From: Roseburia sp. CAG:303
GTDB taxonomy: Bacteria; Bacillota; Clostridia; Lachnospirales; Lachnospiraceae
Assembly: GCA_000437755.1 (NCBI GenBank)
Contig: FR900163.1
Coordinates: 15,970-23,607, forward strand
Direction of reading: 5' to 3'
Length of the DNA: 7,638 nucleotides
Shown: piece after piece, positions 1 through 7,343 of the stretch
How the letters are laid out: each line of letters begins with the position of its first letter
How positions within the stretch are numbered: position 1 is the stretch's first letter
Made by a program: the position numbers and the translations under genes
The notes under the pieces: generated by a model
Seen by the model: only the letters and a program-made list of their open reading frames with translations
What the model was told of the DNA's origin: nothing
Databases searched by the model: none

Positions 1-1813
1 CGCTTTTGCGCCCTGCCCTGCCGATTGCCTGTGTCAGAAGCTGGAAAGTACGTTCTGATGCCCGGTAATCCTGTGCATAGAGAGATAAATCAGCGGCAAT
101 GATTCCAACCAGTGTTACCAGCGGAAAATCATGTCCTTTTACAATCATCTGCGTGCCGATCAGGATATCTGCCTGATGAGCGGCAAACTGTGAAAGTATC
201 CGCTCATGGCTTCCTTTCGCCGCAGTGGTATCAGCATCCATGCGCAGTACTCTTGCCGATGGGAATTGCTTATGCACCAGTGCTTCCACTTTTTCCGTTC
301 CCGTTCCGAATGGGGCAATATATCTGGAGTGGCATGACGGACATAACTGCGGCATCCTTGTCGTATAACCGCAGTAATGACAGGTCAGGCGTTCACCGTT
401 ATGGTAAGTCAGACTGATATCACAATGCGGGCATTGTAAGACTTCTCCGCATTTTCTACAGTTTACAAAGCCGGCATAGCCGCGCCGGTTGAGAAACAAC
501 ATAATCTGTTCTTTTTTTGCAAGTCGATCTTCGATCAGAGAAGCCAGCCGGCGGCTGAAAATGCTTTTATTTCCGGCTTCCAGTTCCGCCCTTAAGTCGG
601 CGACGGATACCTGTGCAACAGCACCACTTGCACGGAAGGACAGGGTATGCAGCCGGTATTCCCCATGCAATGCCTTGTAGTAAGATTCCACGGAAGGAGT
701 TGCAGAGCCGAGAATGACTCTGGCATGATGCAGCCCTGCCCGGAAAATCGCGGTTTCGCGTGCATGATATTTCGGAATGGTTTCACTTTTATAAGAACTT
801 TCATGCTCTTCATCTATTATAATAACACCAATATTTGAAAATGGTGTGAACACGGCAGAACGAGGCCCAATCATAATATCAATATCTCCATGTCTGGCAC
901 GTTCTAACTGATCGTAACGTTCTCCGGGCGAAAGTCTGGAATGAATGATAGAAACCCGATCCCCAAACACGTCAAAAAAACGTTTTACCGTCTGGTAAGT
1001 CAGGGAAATTTCAGGAATCATGATAATTGCCTGTTTTCCTTCCAAAAGAGTCCGGCGGATCAGTTCCATATAAATCCGTGTCTTCCCGCTTCCGGTAATT
1101 CCGTGAATCAGATGAACCATGGAAGAATCAGAGCAGATGGATTCCACGATTTGTTTCTGTCCCTCATTCAGGCTTACATCCGCATCCTTATCGGTATCTG
1201 TCCGGTAATCATCCAGAAAAGTCAGGGGGTTACGGTAGGTTCTGGTTCGTTTTACCGTAATAATATTACCCTTTTCCATTTCTTTTAGAACAGAGGACGA
1301 GATTTTCAGTACATTTTTTACATATTCCTGATTCAGAACGGTCTGTTTCATCAGTGCTTCTACTAACCGTATTCTTACAGCAGCATGTTTTTTCTGATAA
1401 TGTTCCAGCAATTCCTGCCATTTCTCCGGTGTCTGATAGTCCTGTGCAAGGGAAATCTCCGCCTTTTCGATTTCTTTTGTTTTGGATTTGACCGGAATAA
1501 CGGTTTTTAATGCCTGATTCATCGTTGCCCCGCAGGTTTCGCGGATAAACCAGGCGATCTGGATGAGCTCGGATTCCAGTGTAATTTTCTTCTCTTCAAC
1601 AGAGAGAATCTCTTTCATTTTATCGACTTCCCAGGAAGGGATCTCCGTAATTCCGATGACATATCCCGGAATAATACGGTTTCCCTTTCCGAAAGGTATC
1701 TTTACGGCAGACCCGATCAGAATCTTATCTTCCAGGGATTCTGGAATGATATACTGAAAAGGCCGGTCGAGTTTTTCATGTGAAATATCTACAATGATAT
1801 CTGCAAAAATCAA
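1..1813 (-). CDS. priA: Primosomal protein N' (PriA), replication restart helicase; 3' end cut by the window edge
   Basis: PriA is a 3'-5' superfamily 2 DNA helicase that recognises stalled or collapsed forks and starts primosome assembly so that DnaB/DnaC-type helicase can be reloaded. I see 604 codons with no stop or frameshift; family members have about 730-800 residues, so the last part of helicase lobe 2 and the C-terminal domain lie off the left edge. The N-terminus resembles the 3'-DNA-binding domain (residues 1 to about 100). Walker A GITGSGKT is at 238-245 and the DEEH box at 334-337. Four CxxC pairs (452/455, 461/464, 478/481, 491/494) form the two-zinc insert typical of PriA. Motif VI reads QAIGRAGR just before the edge, where many homologues have QVAGRAGR. 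The start is TTG at 1813, with AGGAGG 8 nt upstream and a TTGA overlap with the folD stop. The next in-frame ATG is about 65 codons later and would remove conserved N-terminal sequence. Identification is secure; the start is likely. Confidence 0.96.
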   Translation of the reverse strand, partial: MIFADIIVDISHEKLDRPFQYIIPESLEDKILIGSAVKIPFGKGNRIIPGYVIGITEIPSWEVDKMKEILSVEEKKITLESELIQIAWFIRETCGATMNQALKTVIPVKSKTKEIEKAEISLAQDYQTPEKWQELLEHYQKKHAAVRIRLVEALMKQTVLNQEYVKNVLKISSSVLKEMEKGNIITVKRTRTYRNPLTFLDDYRTDTDKDADVSLNEGQKQIVESICSDSSMVHLIHGITGSGKTRIYMELIRRTLLEGKQAIIMIPEISLTYQTVKRFFDVFGDRVSIIHSRLSPGERYDQLERARHGDIDIMIGPRSAVFTPFSNIGVIIIDEEHESSYKSETIPKYHARETAIFRAGLHHARVILGSATPSVESYYKALHGEYRLHTLSFRASGAVAQVSVADLRAELEAGNKSIFSRRLASLIEDRLAKKEQIMLFLNRRGYAGFVNCRKCGEVLQCPHCDISLTYHNGERLTCHYCGYTTRMPQLCPSCHSRYIAPFGTGTEKVEALVHKQFPSARVLRMDADTTAAKGSHERILSQFAAHQADILIGTQMIVKGHDFPLVTLVGIIAADLSLYAQDYRASERTFQLLTQAIGRAGRKS

Positions 1814-2658
1814 GAATTCTGCCTCCTGAAAGCTTCCAGACAGTTCTGCATAAGCATTGCGATGGTCATAGGTCCGACTCCGCCTGGAACCGGAGTAATC
1901 GCAGATGCTTTTTCAGAAACCTGTGCAAAGTTTACATCGCCGCAGAGTTTTCCATTTTCGTTGCGGTTGATTCCGACATCGATCACGACAGCTCCCTCTT
2001 TGATGTAATCTGCGGTAATATAGTTCGCCTTTCCGATGGCTGCGACTACGATATCTGCCTGTGCGGTAATTTCCTTTAAATTCTTTGTATGGGAATGTAC
2101 GATGGTAACCGTTCCGTTTTCACGCAAAAGCAACTGTGCCATCGGTTTTCCCACGATATTGCTTCTTCCAATGATTACGCAGTTCTTTCCGTCGATTTCG
2201 GTTCCGCTGCGTTTTAAAAGCTGAATGATGCCATAAGGGGTACAGGAGATAAATCCGTCCTTTCCGATGGATAACGCACCGACATTGACCGGATGGAATC
2301 CATCCACATCTTTTGCTGGAGAGATCGCTTCGATAATCTTATCTTCATCCATGTGTTTTGGAAGCGGAAGCTGGACAAGAATACCGTTTACTTTCTTATC
2401 CTGGTTTAATTCTTCTATTTTCTGTAATAATTCTTCTTCGGTTGTTTCCTCCGGAAGTTCATATGCCAGAGAGGTAATTCCTGTATATGCACAGGCTTTC
2501 TTCTTATTTCCGACATAGACGGTGGAGGCCGGATTGTTACCGACCTGTATTACCGCCAGGCATACTTCGCTGCCCTCTGCCTTTAACTGTGCTACCTGTT
2601 CCTTTATTTCATCTTTGATTTCCTGTGATATCTTTTTGCCGTCAATAATCTGTGCCAT
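1810..2658 (-). CDS. folD: Bifunctional methylene-THF dehydrogenase / methenyl-THF cyclohydrolase (FolD)
   Basis: FolD is a cytosolic enzyme that oxidises 5,10-methylene-THF to methenyl-THF with NAD(P)+ and hydrolyses methenyl-THF to 10-formyl-THF; both steps are reversible. At 282 residues it is full length (E. coli FolD has 288). The catalytic motif is YVGNKKKACAYTGI: Y48 and K52 match the family's active-site Tyr and Lys. QLPLP at 96-100, KDVDG at 116-120, the Rossmann cofactor segment GRSNIVGKP at 164-172 and the signature PGGVGPMT at 258-265 are all present. The ATG at 2658 has GAGGAG 6 nt upstream. It starts 14 nt after fhs, and its TGA stop overlaps the priA TTG start, so it is in one transcript with both. 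Pairing with Fhs gives formate to methylene-THF in two proteins. Cofactor preference (NADP or NAD) cannot be read safely from the sequence. There is no sign of damage or transfer. Confidence 0.98.
   Translation of the reverse strand: MAQIIDGKKISQEIKDEIKEQVAQLKAEGSEVCLAVIQVGNNPASTVYVGNKKKACAYTGITSLAYELPEETTEEELLQKIEELNQDKKVNGILVQLPLPKHMDEDKIIEAISPAKDVDGFHPVNVGALSIGKDGFISCTPYGIIQLLKRSGTEIDGKNCVIIGRSNIVGKPMAQLLLRENGTVTIVHSHTKNLKEITAQADIVVAAIGKANYITADYIKEGAVVIDVGINRNENGKLCGDVNFAQVSEKASAITPVPGGVGPMTIAMLMQNCLEAFRRQNS
1822..1827 (-). promoter_or_regulatory. Ribosome binding site for priA, inside the folD 3' end
   Basis: Perfect AGGAGG on the minus strand, lying in the last codons of folD and 8 nt from the TTG at 1813-1811. 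It decides the priA start, because no ATG is near in that frame and the reading frame upstream of TTG offers no better start. Its position, together with the TTGA stop/start overlap, suggests priA translation is coupled to folD. Confidence 0.85.
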
Positions 2659-2672
2659 AATTGTCTCCTCGT

Positions 2673-4343
2673 TTAGAATAATCCGGTAATTACACCGTCT
2701 CCGTTTATATCAATATTATCTGCCGCAGGCTTTTTCGGAAGTCCCGGCATGGTCATGATTGCACCTGTTACTGCGACTACAAAGCCGGCACCGGCATTGA
2801 TATATACTTCCCTGATATTAATCTTAAATCCGGAAGGTCTTCCCAGCTTTGACTGGTCATCCGAGAAGGAATACTGTGTTTTAGCCATGCAGACAGGGAG
2901 ATTTGCATACCCCATTTCAGAAATTTTTGCAAGTGCTTTTTTTGCTGCCGGAGCATAGGTAACACCGTCTGCACCATAGATTTCTTTTGCAATCGTTTCA
3001 ATCTTATCTTCCAGAGGCATTTCGTCCGGATAAAGTACATGGAAGCTGCTTTCTTTGTTTTCCAGTGTATCAAGAACTTTCTCTGCCAGTGCAACACCGC
3101 CTTCACCGCCTTTTGCCCATACTTCTGCCAGTGCAAATTCGCAGTTTCTGTCCTCACAGAATTTTTTCACAAATGCGATTTCTTCTTCGGTATCGGTAAT
3201 AAAAGAATTTAATGTAACAATGACAGGTACACCAAACAACTGGAGATTTTCAATATGCTTTTCCAGATTTACGATTCCGCGTTTTAATGCTTCCAGATCC
3301 GGTTCCGATAATTCTGTTTTTGGTACACCGCCGTTGTATTTCAATGCACGGATGGTTGCAACCAGAACGACTGCGTCCGGATGCAGTCCGGATTTTCTGC
3401 ATTTGATATCGAAGAATTTTTCTGCACCGAGATCGGCACCAAATCCGGCTTCCGTAATAACATAATCAGCCATTTTAAGTGCTGTTTTGGTGGCTTTTAC
3501 AGAGTTGCAGCCGTGAGCGATATTGGCAAAAGGACCACCATGTACCAGAGCAGGTGTATGCTCCAGTGTCTGGATAAGGTTTGGTTTAATTGCATCTTTT
3601 AAAAGGGCTGCCATAGCACCAACTGCATTTAACTGTGCTGCGGTTACTGGTTCTCCATTGTAATTATAGGCAACGATGATTTTTCCAAGTCTGTCTTTTA
3701 AATCATCTATGTCATTTGCAAGGCAGAGAATAGCCATGATTTCAGATGCAACCGTGATAACAAAATGATCTTCACGGACAAAACCGTCCATCTTTGAACC
3801 AAGACCGACAACAATATTTCTTAATACACGGTCATTCATATCAAGACATCTTTTCCATACGATCTGTCTGGTATCGATATTTAATGCATTGCCCTGCTGG
3901 ATATGATTGTCAAGGAGTGCGGCAAGCAGGTTGTTTGCAGAAGTAATGGCATGGAAGTCACCGGTAAAGTGAAGGTTTAAATCTTCCATCGGAACTACCT
4001 GTGCATATCCGCCGCCTGCAGCACCGCCCTTAATGCCGAAGCATGGACCTAAGGAAGGCTCTCTTAAAGCGATGACAGCTTTCTTTCCGAGTTTTCCAAA
4101 TGCCTGGCCAAGGCCGACACTTATCGTTGTTTTTCCTTCTCCGGCAGGAGTCGGATTGATTGCGGTTACGAGAATCAGTTTTCCGTCTTTTCTGTCCTGG
4201 ACGGATGCGCAATATTCGTTTGAAATTTTAGCTTTATATTTTCCATATAATTCTAAATCATCCTCTTCGATTCCAAGTTTTGCAGCTACTTCCTTAATTG
4301 GCAGCATGACTGCCTCCTGTGCGATTTCAATATCTGTTTTCAT
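2673..4343 (-). CDS. fhs: Formate-tetrahydrofolate ligase (10-formyl-THF synthetase)
   Basis: Fhs joins formate to tetrahydrofolate with ATP to give 10-formyl-THF. This is the entry step of the methyl branch of the Wood-Ljungdahl pathway in acetogens and a general C1 source for purines and fMet-tRNA in other anaerobes. The protein has 556 residues, the usual length for the bacterial monofunctional enzyme (about 555-560). The ATP-binding loop TPAGEGKTT is at 65-73, followed by EPSLGP at 95-100. Both family signatures are intact: GIKGGAAGGGY at 103-113 and VATIRALKYNGG at 328-339. The C-terminus ends in the typical DGVITGLF. The ATG at 4343 has GGAGG 6 nt upstream. It lies 20 nt after ftsK and 14 nt before folD, with no terminator in either gap, so it is probably expressed from the ftsK promoter. 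Having Fhs does not by itself prove acetogenesis, since many fermentative Clostridia carry it. Confidence 0.98.
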   Translation of the reverse strand: MKTDIEIAQEAVMLPIKEVAAKLGIEEDDLELYGKYKAKISNEYCASVQDRKDGKLILVTAINPTPAGEGKTTISVGLGQAFGKLGKKAVIALREPSLGPCFGIKGGAAGGGYAQVVPMEDLNLHFTGDFHAITSANNLLAALLDNHIQQGNALNIDTRQIVWKRCLDMNDRVLRNIVVGLGSKMDGFVREDHFVITVASEIMAILCLANDIDDLKDRLGKIIVAYNYNGEPVTAAQLNAVGAMAALLKDAIKPNLIQTLEHTPALVHGGPFANIAHGCNSVKATKTALKMADYVITEAGFGADLGAEKFFDIKCRKSGLHPDAVVLVATIRALKYNGGVPKTELSEPDLEALKRGIVNLEKHIENLQLFGVPVIVTLNSFITDTEEEIAFVKKFCEDRNCEFALAEVWAKGGEGGVALAEKVLDTLENKESSFHVLYPDEMPLEDKIETIAKEIYGADGVTYAPAAKKALAKISEMGYANLPVCMAKTQYSFSDDQSKLGRPSGFKINIREVYINAGAGFVVAVTGAIMTMPGLPKKPAADNIDINGDGVITGLF

Positions 4344-4363
4344 TTTTAACCTCCGTAGTTAAT

Positions 4364-7189
4364 TTATATATTTTTCAAAAGGTTTTCCAGTTCCGTCTCT
4401 GTTACCAGGACTTTCCGTGGTTTTGTACCTTCTTCGGCACCAATAATGCCGGCTTCTTCTAACTGCTCCATAATTCTTGCGGCGCGGTTATAGCCGACTT
4501 TAAAAACACGCTGCAGCATGCTGGTCGAGGCTTTCTGTCTCTGGGCGGCAAGCTTTGCAGCATCTTCAAAATAACTGTCACGCAGTTCTTTTCCGGAAGA
4601 ATCCGGCAGTTCTTCATTTTCCTCCGGCTGGCTGGAAAGGTATTCTGAAATACTGTCATCGTAGTTATTTCCATTCGCCTGTTCTTTCCAGAAATCTACC
4701 ACACGCTGTACTTCTGCATCGGAAACAAATGCCCCCTGCAGACGCACCGGTTTTACATAGCCGGAAGGGTAGAAGAGCATATCCCCGTTTCCAAGCAGTT
4801 TTTCCGCACCCACGGAATCAATGATGGTACGGGAATCCGTTCCGGAAGAAACCATGAGGGCGCAGCGGGACGGAATATTTGCCTTGATAAGACCCGTTAC
4901 AACATCGACGGATGGTCTCTGGGTAGCGATGATCAGATGAATTCCCGCTGCTCTGGCAAGCTGTGCCAGACGGCAGATGGATTCTTCTACTTCTTTTGCA
5001 GCAGCCATCATAAGATCCGCAAGCTCATCGATTACAATGACGATCTGCGGCAGTTTCTCATAGTTTTGTTCATCCGGGGCTTCCGAAACCTTTGCATTAT
5101 AGCCCTTCAGATCCCTTACACCGGCCTCAGCGAATGCATCGTACCGTTTCTTCATCTCGGCAACCGCCCATTTTAAGGTGTTAGAAGCAATCTTCGGATC
5201 GGTTACGACCGGCTGGAGTAAATGCGGGATTCCATTGTAAATACTGAATTCCACAACTTTCGGGTCTATGATAATCAGTCTTACCTCATCGGGTGTCGCC
5301 CTAAACAGTATACTCATTATAATGGAATTTGTAAATACGGATTTACCGGAACCTGTTGTACCCGCAATCAGAAAATGCGGCATTTTGCTGATATCTGCGG
5401 CAATAACCTGTCCGGCAATATCTTTTCCTGCACCGAATGCAAGCTTTGATTTGTGGTTTACCAGCTCCTTTGATTCAATCAGATCCCGTAACAGAACAGA
5501 TTCGCGGACTTTGTTTGGGACTTCGATACCAATGGTTGGCTTGCCAGGGATTGGTTCAATACGGATATCCGTTGCGGCAAGATTCAGTTTGATATCATCT
5601 GCCAGTGTCGTAATCTTATTCAGACGTGTTCCGATTTCCGGCTGGATTTCATACCTTGTGACGGATGGACCTCTGTGAAAATCGATGACAGATGCTTTTA
5701 CTCCGAAGTTTTCAAGAATCTGGTTTAATTTTGCCGCAGTTTCCTGCAATTCTGCCAGATTGGTCTGGCTGTTTTCCTGATTCTTGTTTAACAGGCTGGT
5801 ACGCGGAAGCAGGTAAGTCCTGTTTTTCGTCGGTTTTACCGGCTTCCTTTCCGGTTCGGCTTCGTAGACACTGTTCTTTACATCTGCCGTTGCTATTTCC
5901 ACCATGCCGTCAGCACCCAGGTCATTTTCATTCCGGTTTTCCACGGTTTCTTTTTCAGCGGTTTTCGCCGCAGATATGACTGGTCTGGCATTAGAAACAG
6001 AAAAGGCAGGACGGTTCATTACTTTCTTTGCACTGTCCGGCACGATAATCTGTTCTTTTGCCTTATAGTTTCCTTCTTCGTCAATGTAGACCTTTTCGGT
6101 ATCCGCACTGTCTTTGAACAAGTCTGGTTCTTCCGTTACATCTTCTTCAACATCTTCAATGTGGCTGACAAATGCCGCACTTTTATAACTTGGTATTTTT
6201 ACCGGAATATCTTCCTGAAGCGGCGGAACATATTCTTCTGCTTCTTCTACTGTTTCTGTAGGTGGAATATCTTCTGATGGTTCTATTTCCTGAGCAGGCC
6301 GTTCAAGATTTATCATCATGGAACGCTGTGCCATGGTCTTCTTTCTGGTCGGCTTTGTCTGGATAAGAACCGGTAACTCGTGCGGCTCTTCCGCTTCTTT
6401 AAAGGAATCTTCCGTAATTTCGTGCATTCCTTCCTGTTCATGGGCAGGATCTTCGATTCTGCTTAGATTTACCCCTTTTGCCACCTTATGTATTCTGCGG
6501 TTTTTCTGGTATTCTTTTTCTTTGCTCCAGTCTTTCCCGGACTGCCGGATTCTGGTCACATCTTCCTTCGCAGATTCGTATACGATCCGGCTTCCTTTTT
6601 TTACTCCGCCGATAAAAGATTTCTCCGTCAGGATCACCCCACAGATGATAAAGAAGATAAACAGCAATACCCAGGCACCGACTTCACCAACGATATGGCA
6701 GAGTGTATTTGCAATCAATGCTCCGAAAAAACCACCTCCGCTTTTGTGTTCCCCACAATAAAAATAATAATAAAAACAGCTTCTGTCCTTCTGATAGCCA
6801 AAAAAGATCATCTGTATCATGGCAAGCAGCAGCCAGGTCAGCAGAAAGGCGGATGCAAATTTGATATATGCACGCTTGTTCTTGCGGTTTGCAATTAAAA
6901 ATGCTGTGGAAAGAAAAATAAGAACCGGCAGAAGATAAGCAAGGATACCGGTCATTCCAAACATAAAATAACTGATGTAATTTCCAACAGGAGGAAGTAA
7001 TCCGAAATTACTGATAAAAAGAAGTGCCATAAGTGCAAGCGATAATAACAGTTTGATCTCACTTTTTATTTTCATATCCTGTTCTGTCAGCATGTATTTT
7101 GATTCAGTTTCTGTATTTTGATTTTTTTTTCCTGTCTTTGCCGCCGGCTTTGTCTTTTTCGCCGCGGGCTTTTTATTCTGTGCCAACAC
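4364..7189 (-). CDS. ftsK: FtsK/SpoIIIE-family DNA translocase, membrane-anchored
   Basis: Septum-located ATP-driven DNA pump that clears chromosome DNA from the closing division (or sporulation) septum. About 941 residues, longer than B. subtilis SpoIIIE (787). Counting from GTG 7189: a Lys/Ala/Pro-rich tail (6-22), four membrane segments (about 46-65, 72-99, 110-131, 154-188), a long acidic linker (about 189-475), then the motor. Walker A GTTGSGKS is at 610-617, and Walker B ends in IDELADLMM (720-728). ATQRPSVDVVTGLIKANIPSR (in part about 755-776) and DSRTIID are conserved translocase segments. The C-terminal winged-helix gamma domain (about 880-941) contains VGYNRAARIMEQLEEAG, which reads orienting DNA sequences in this family. 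Start: an upstream GTG at 7195 overlaps the GGGAGG site and is not usable. GTG 7189 (5 nt spacing) or TTG 7186 (8 nt, 940 residues) fits. First gene of the unit with fhs, folD and priA. The sequence does not tell whether its job is vegetative or sporulation-specific; spoIIIE is an equally fair name. Confidence 0.95.
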   Translation of the reverse strand: MLAQNKKPAAKKTKPAAKTGKKNQNTETESKYMLTEQDMKIKSEIKLLLSLALMALLFISNFGLLPPVGNYISYFMFGMTGILAYLLPVLIFLSTAFLIANRKNKRAYIKFASAFLLTWLLLAMIQMIFFGYQKDRSCFYYYFYCGEHKSGGGFFGALIANTLCHIVGEVGAWVLLFIFFIICGVILTEKSFIGGVKKGSRIVYESAKEDVTRIRQSGKDWSKEKEYQKNRRIHKVAKGVNLSRIEDPAHEQEGMHEITEDSFKEAEEPHELPVLIQTKPTRKKTMAQRSMMINLERPAQEIEPSEDIPPTETVEEAEEYVPPLQEDIPVKIPSYKSAAFVSHIEDVEEDVTEEPDLFKDSADTEKVYIDEEGNYKAKEQIIVPDSAKKVMNRPAFSVSNARPVISAAKTAEKETVENRNENDLGADGMVEIATADVKNSVYEAEPERKPVKPTKNRTYLLPRTSLLNKNQENSQTNLAELQETAAKLNQILENFGVKASVIDFHRGPSVTRYEIQPEIGTRLNKITTLADDIKLNLAATDIRIEPIPGKPTIGIEVPNKVRESVLLRDLIESKELVNHKSKLAFGAGKDIAGQVIAADISKMPHFLIAGTTGSGKSVFTNSIIMSILFRATPDEVRLIIIDPKVVEFSIYNGIPHLLQPVVTDPKIASNTLKWAVAEMKKRYDAFAEAGVRDLKGYNAKVSEAPDEQNYEKLPQIVIVIDELADLMMAAAKEVEESICRLAQLARAAGIHLIIATQRPSVDVVTGLIKANIPSRCALMVSSGTDSRTIIDSVGAEKLLGNGDMLFYPSGYVKPVRLQGAFVSDAEVQRVVDFWKEQANGNNYDDSISEYLSSQPEENEELPDSSGKELRDSYFEDAAKLAAQRQKASTSMLQRVFKVGYNRAARIMEQLEEAGIIGAEEGTKPRKVLVTETELENLLKNI

Positions 7190-7194
7190 AGACA

Positions 7195-7200
7195 CCTCCC
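7195..7200 (-). promoter_or_regulatory. Ribosome binding site for ftsK
   Basis: GGGAGG on the minus strand, continuing as GGAGGTG, a near-full match to the 16S anti-SD. It physically includes the first base of the GTG at 7195-7193, so that codon cannot be the start. The next two in-frame starts are GTG 7189-7187 (5 nt spacing) and TTG 7186-7184 (8 nt spacing). Other sites in this window have spacings of 6 to 8 nt, which slightly favours TTG, while the codon itself favours GTG. Confidence 0.8.
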
Positions 7201-7219
7201 AGATATTATATATTTTACT

Positions 7220-7248
7220 ATTCTACTATTAAATTATGTTTTATTCAA
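7220..7248 (-). promoter_or_regulatory. Sigma-A-type promoter for ftsK and probably the whole minus-strand unit
   Basis: On the minus strand, -35 TTGAAT (7248-7243) and -10 TAGAAT (7225-7220) are separated by exactly 17 bp (consensus TTGACA/TATAAT, matches 4 of 6 and 5 of 6). Transcription would begin near 7213, giving a 5' leader of about 24-27 nt with the GGGAGG site in its middle. As no other promoter or terminator is evident between the four minus-strand genes, this may drive all of them. The leader is too short for a riboswitch. A perfect TATAAT at 7210-7205 is closer to the gene but would start RNA inside the ribosome binding site. Confidence 0.6.
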
Positions 7249-7264
7249 GTGCTTTTTTTCGAAC

Positions 7265-7288
7265 ATACATTCTTGTTTTGGGATGTAT
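7265..7288 (+). other. Imperfect hairpin followed by a T run, in the ftsK-tepA intergenic region
   Basis: ATACATTCT and GGGATGTAT can pair as a 9-bp stem (two G-U pairs) around a 6-nt TGTTTT loop when read as plus-strand RNA; six T residues follow at 7290-7295. The minus-strand copy pairs less well, because the two G-U pairs become A-C mismatches. It resembles a weak terminator or leader hairpin ahead of tepA, or simply a DNA inverted repeat (ATACAT, 12-bp spacer, ATGTAT) for a regulator. No plus-strand gene ends here, so a plain terminator role is unlikely. Confidence 0.3.
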
Positions 7289-7308
7289 ATTTTTTCCGGT
7301 TTTTCACA

Positions 7309-7317
7309 TGATAAAAC
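7309..7317 (+). promoter_or_regulatory. Weak candidate extended -10 element for tepA
   Basis: TGA followed by TAAAAC (4 of 6 to TATAAT) resembles an extended -10 (TGnTATAAT). It would start RNA near 7324, about 20 nt before the ATG at 7344. There is no recognisable -35 at 16-18 bp spacing, only a T-rich run. I list it because no better plus-strand promoter is visible in the intergenic region. Confidence 0.2.
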
Positions 7318-7343
7318 AGTAGAAATAAAATGGAGGTCTGAAT

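Noticed and set aside
11..18. GGGCAGGG on the minus strand, an exact match to the E. coli FtsK orienting sequence pattern GGGNAGGG, in the same window as an FtsK gene
   Set aside because: It falls in codons for the conserved GRAGR helicase motif of priA, is a single copy, and Firmicute SpoIIIE is known to use a different sequence. One 8-mer shows no skew.
941..1288. Plus-strand open frame of 115 codons opposite priA, and other short plus-strand frames across 112-1757
   Set aside because: The minus strand here codes PriA without interruption, including Walker A, DEEH and four CxxC pairs; the plus-strand frames show no independent support.
2659..2672. Possible folate (THF) riboswitch ahead of folD or fhs
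   Set aside because: The intergenic gaps are only 14 and 20 nt and the ftsK leader only about 25 nt, too short for any known riboswitch.
2777..3157. 126-codon open frame on the minus strand inside fhs
   Set aside because: It overlaps the well-conserved fhs frame entirely, is rich in Lys/Trp/Gln typical of a shifted frame, and has no ribosome binding site of its own.
3055..3465. 136-codon plus-strand open frame antisense to fhs, and a similar one at 5268-5678 antisense to ftsK
   Set aside because: Both are Ser/Phe/Pro-rich reverse-strand reflections of conserved coding sequence, without ribosome binding sites or recognisable domains.
7205..7233. Perfect minus-strand TATAAT at 7210-7205 with TTTAAT at 17 bp as the ftsK promoter
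   Set aside because: Its RNA would begin near 7198, inside the GGGAGG ribosome binding site, and its -35 matches only 3 of 6. The promoter at 7248-7220 fits better.
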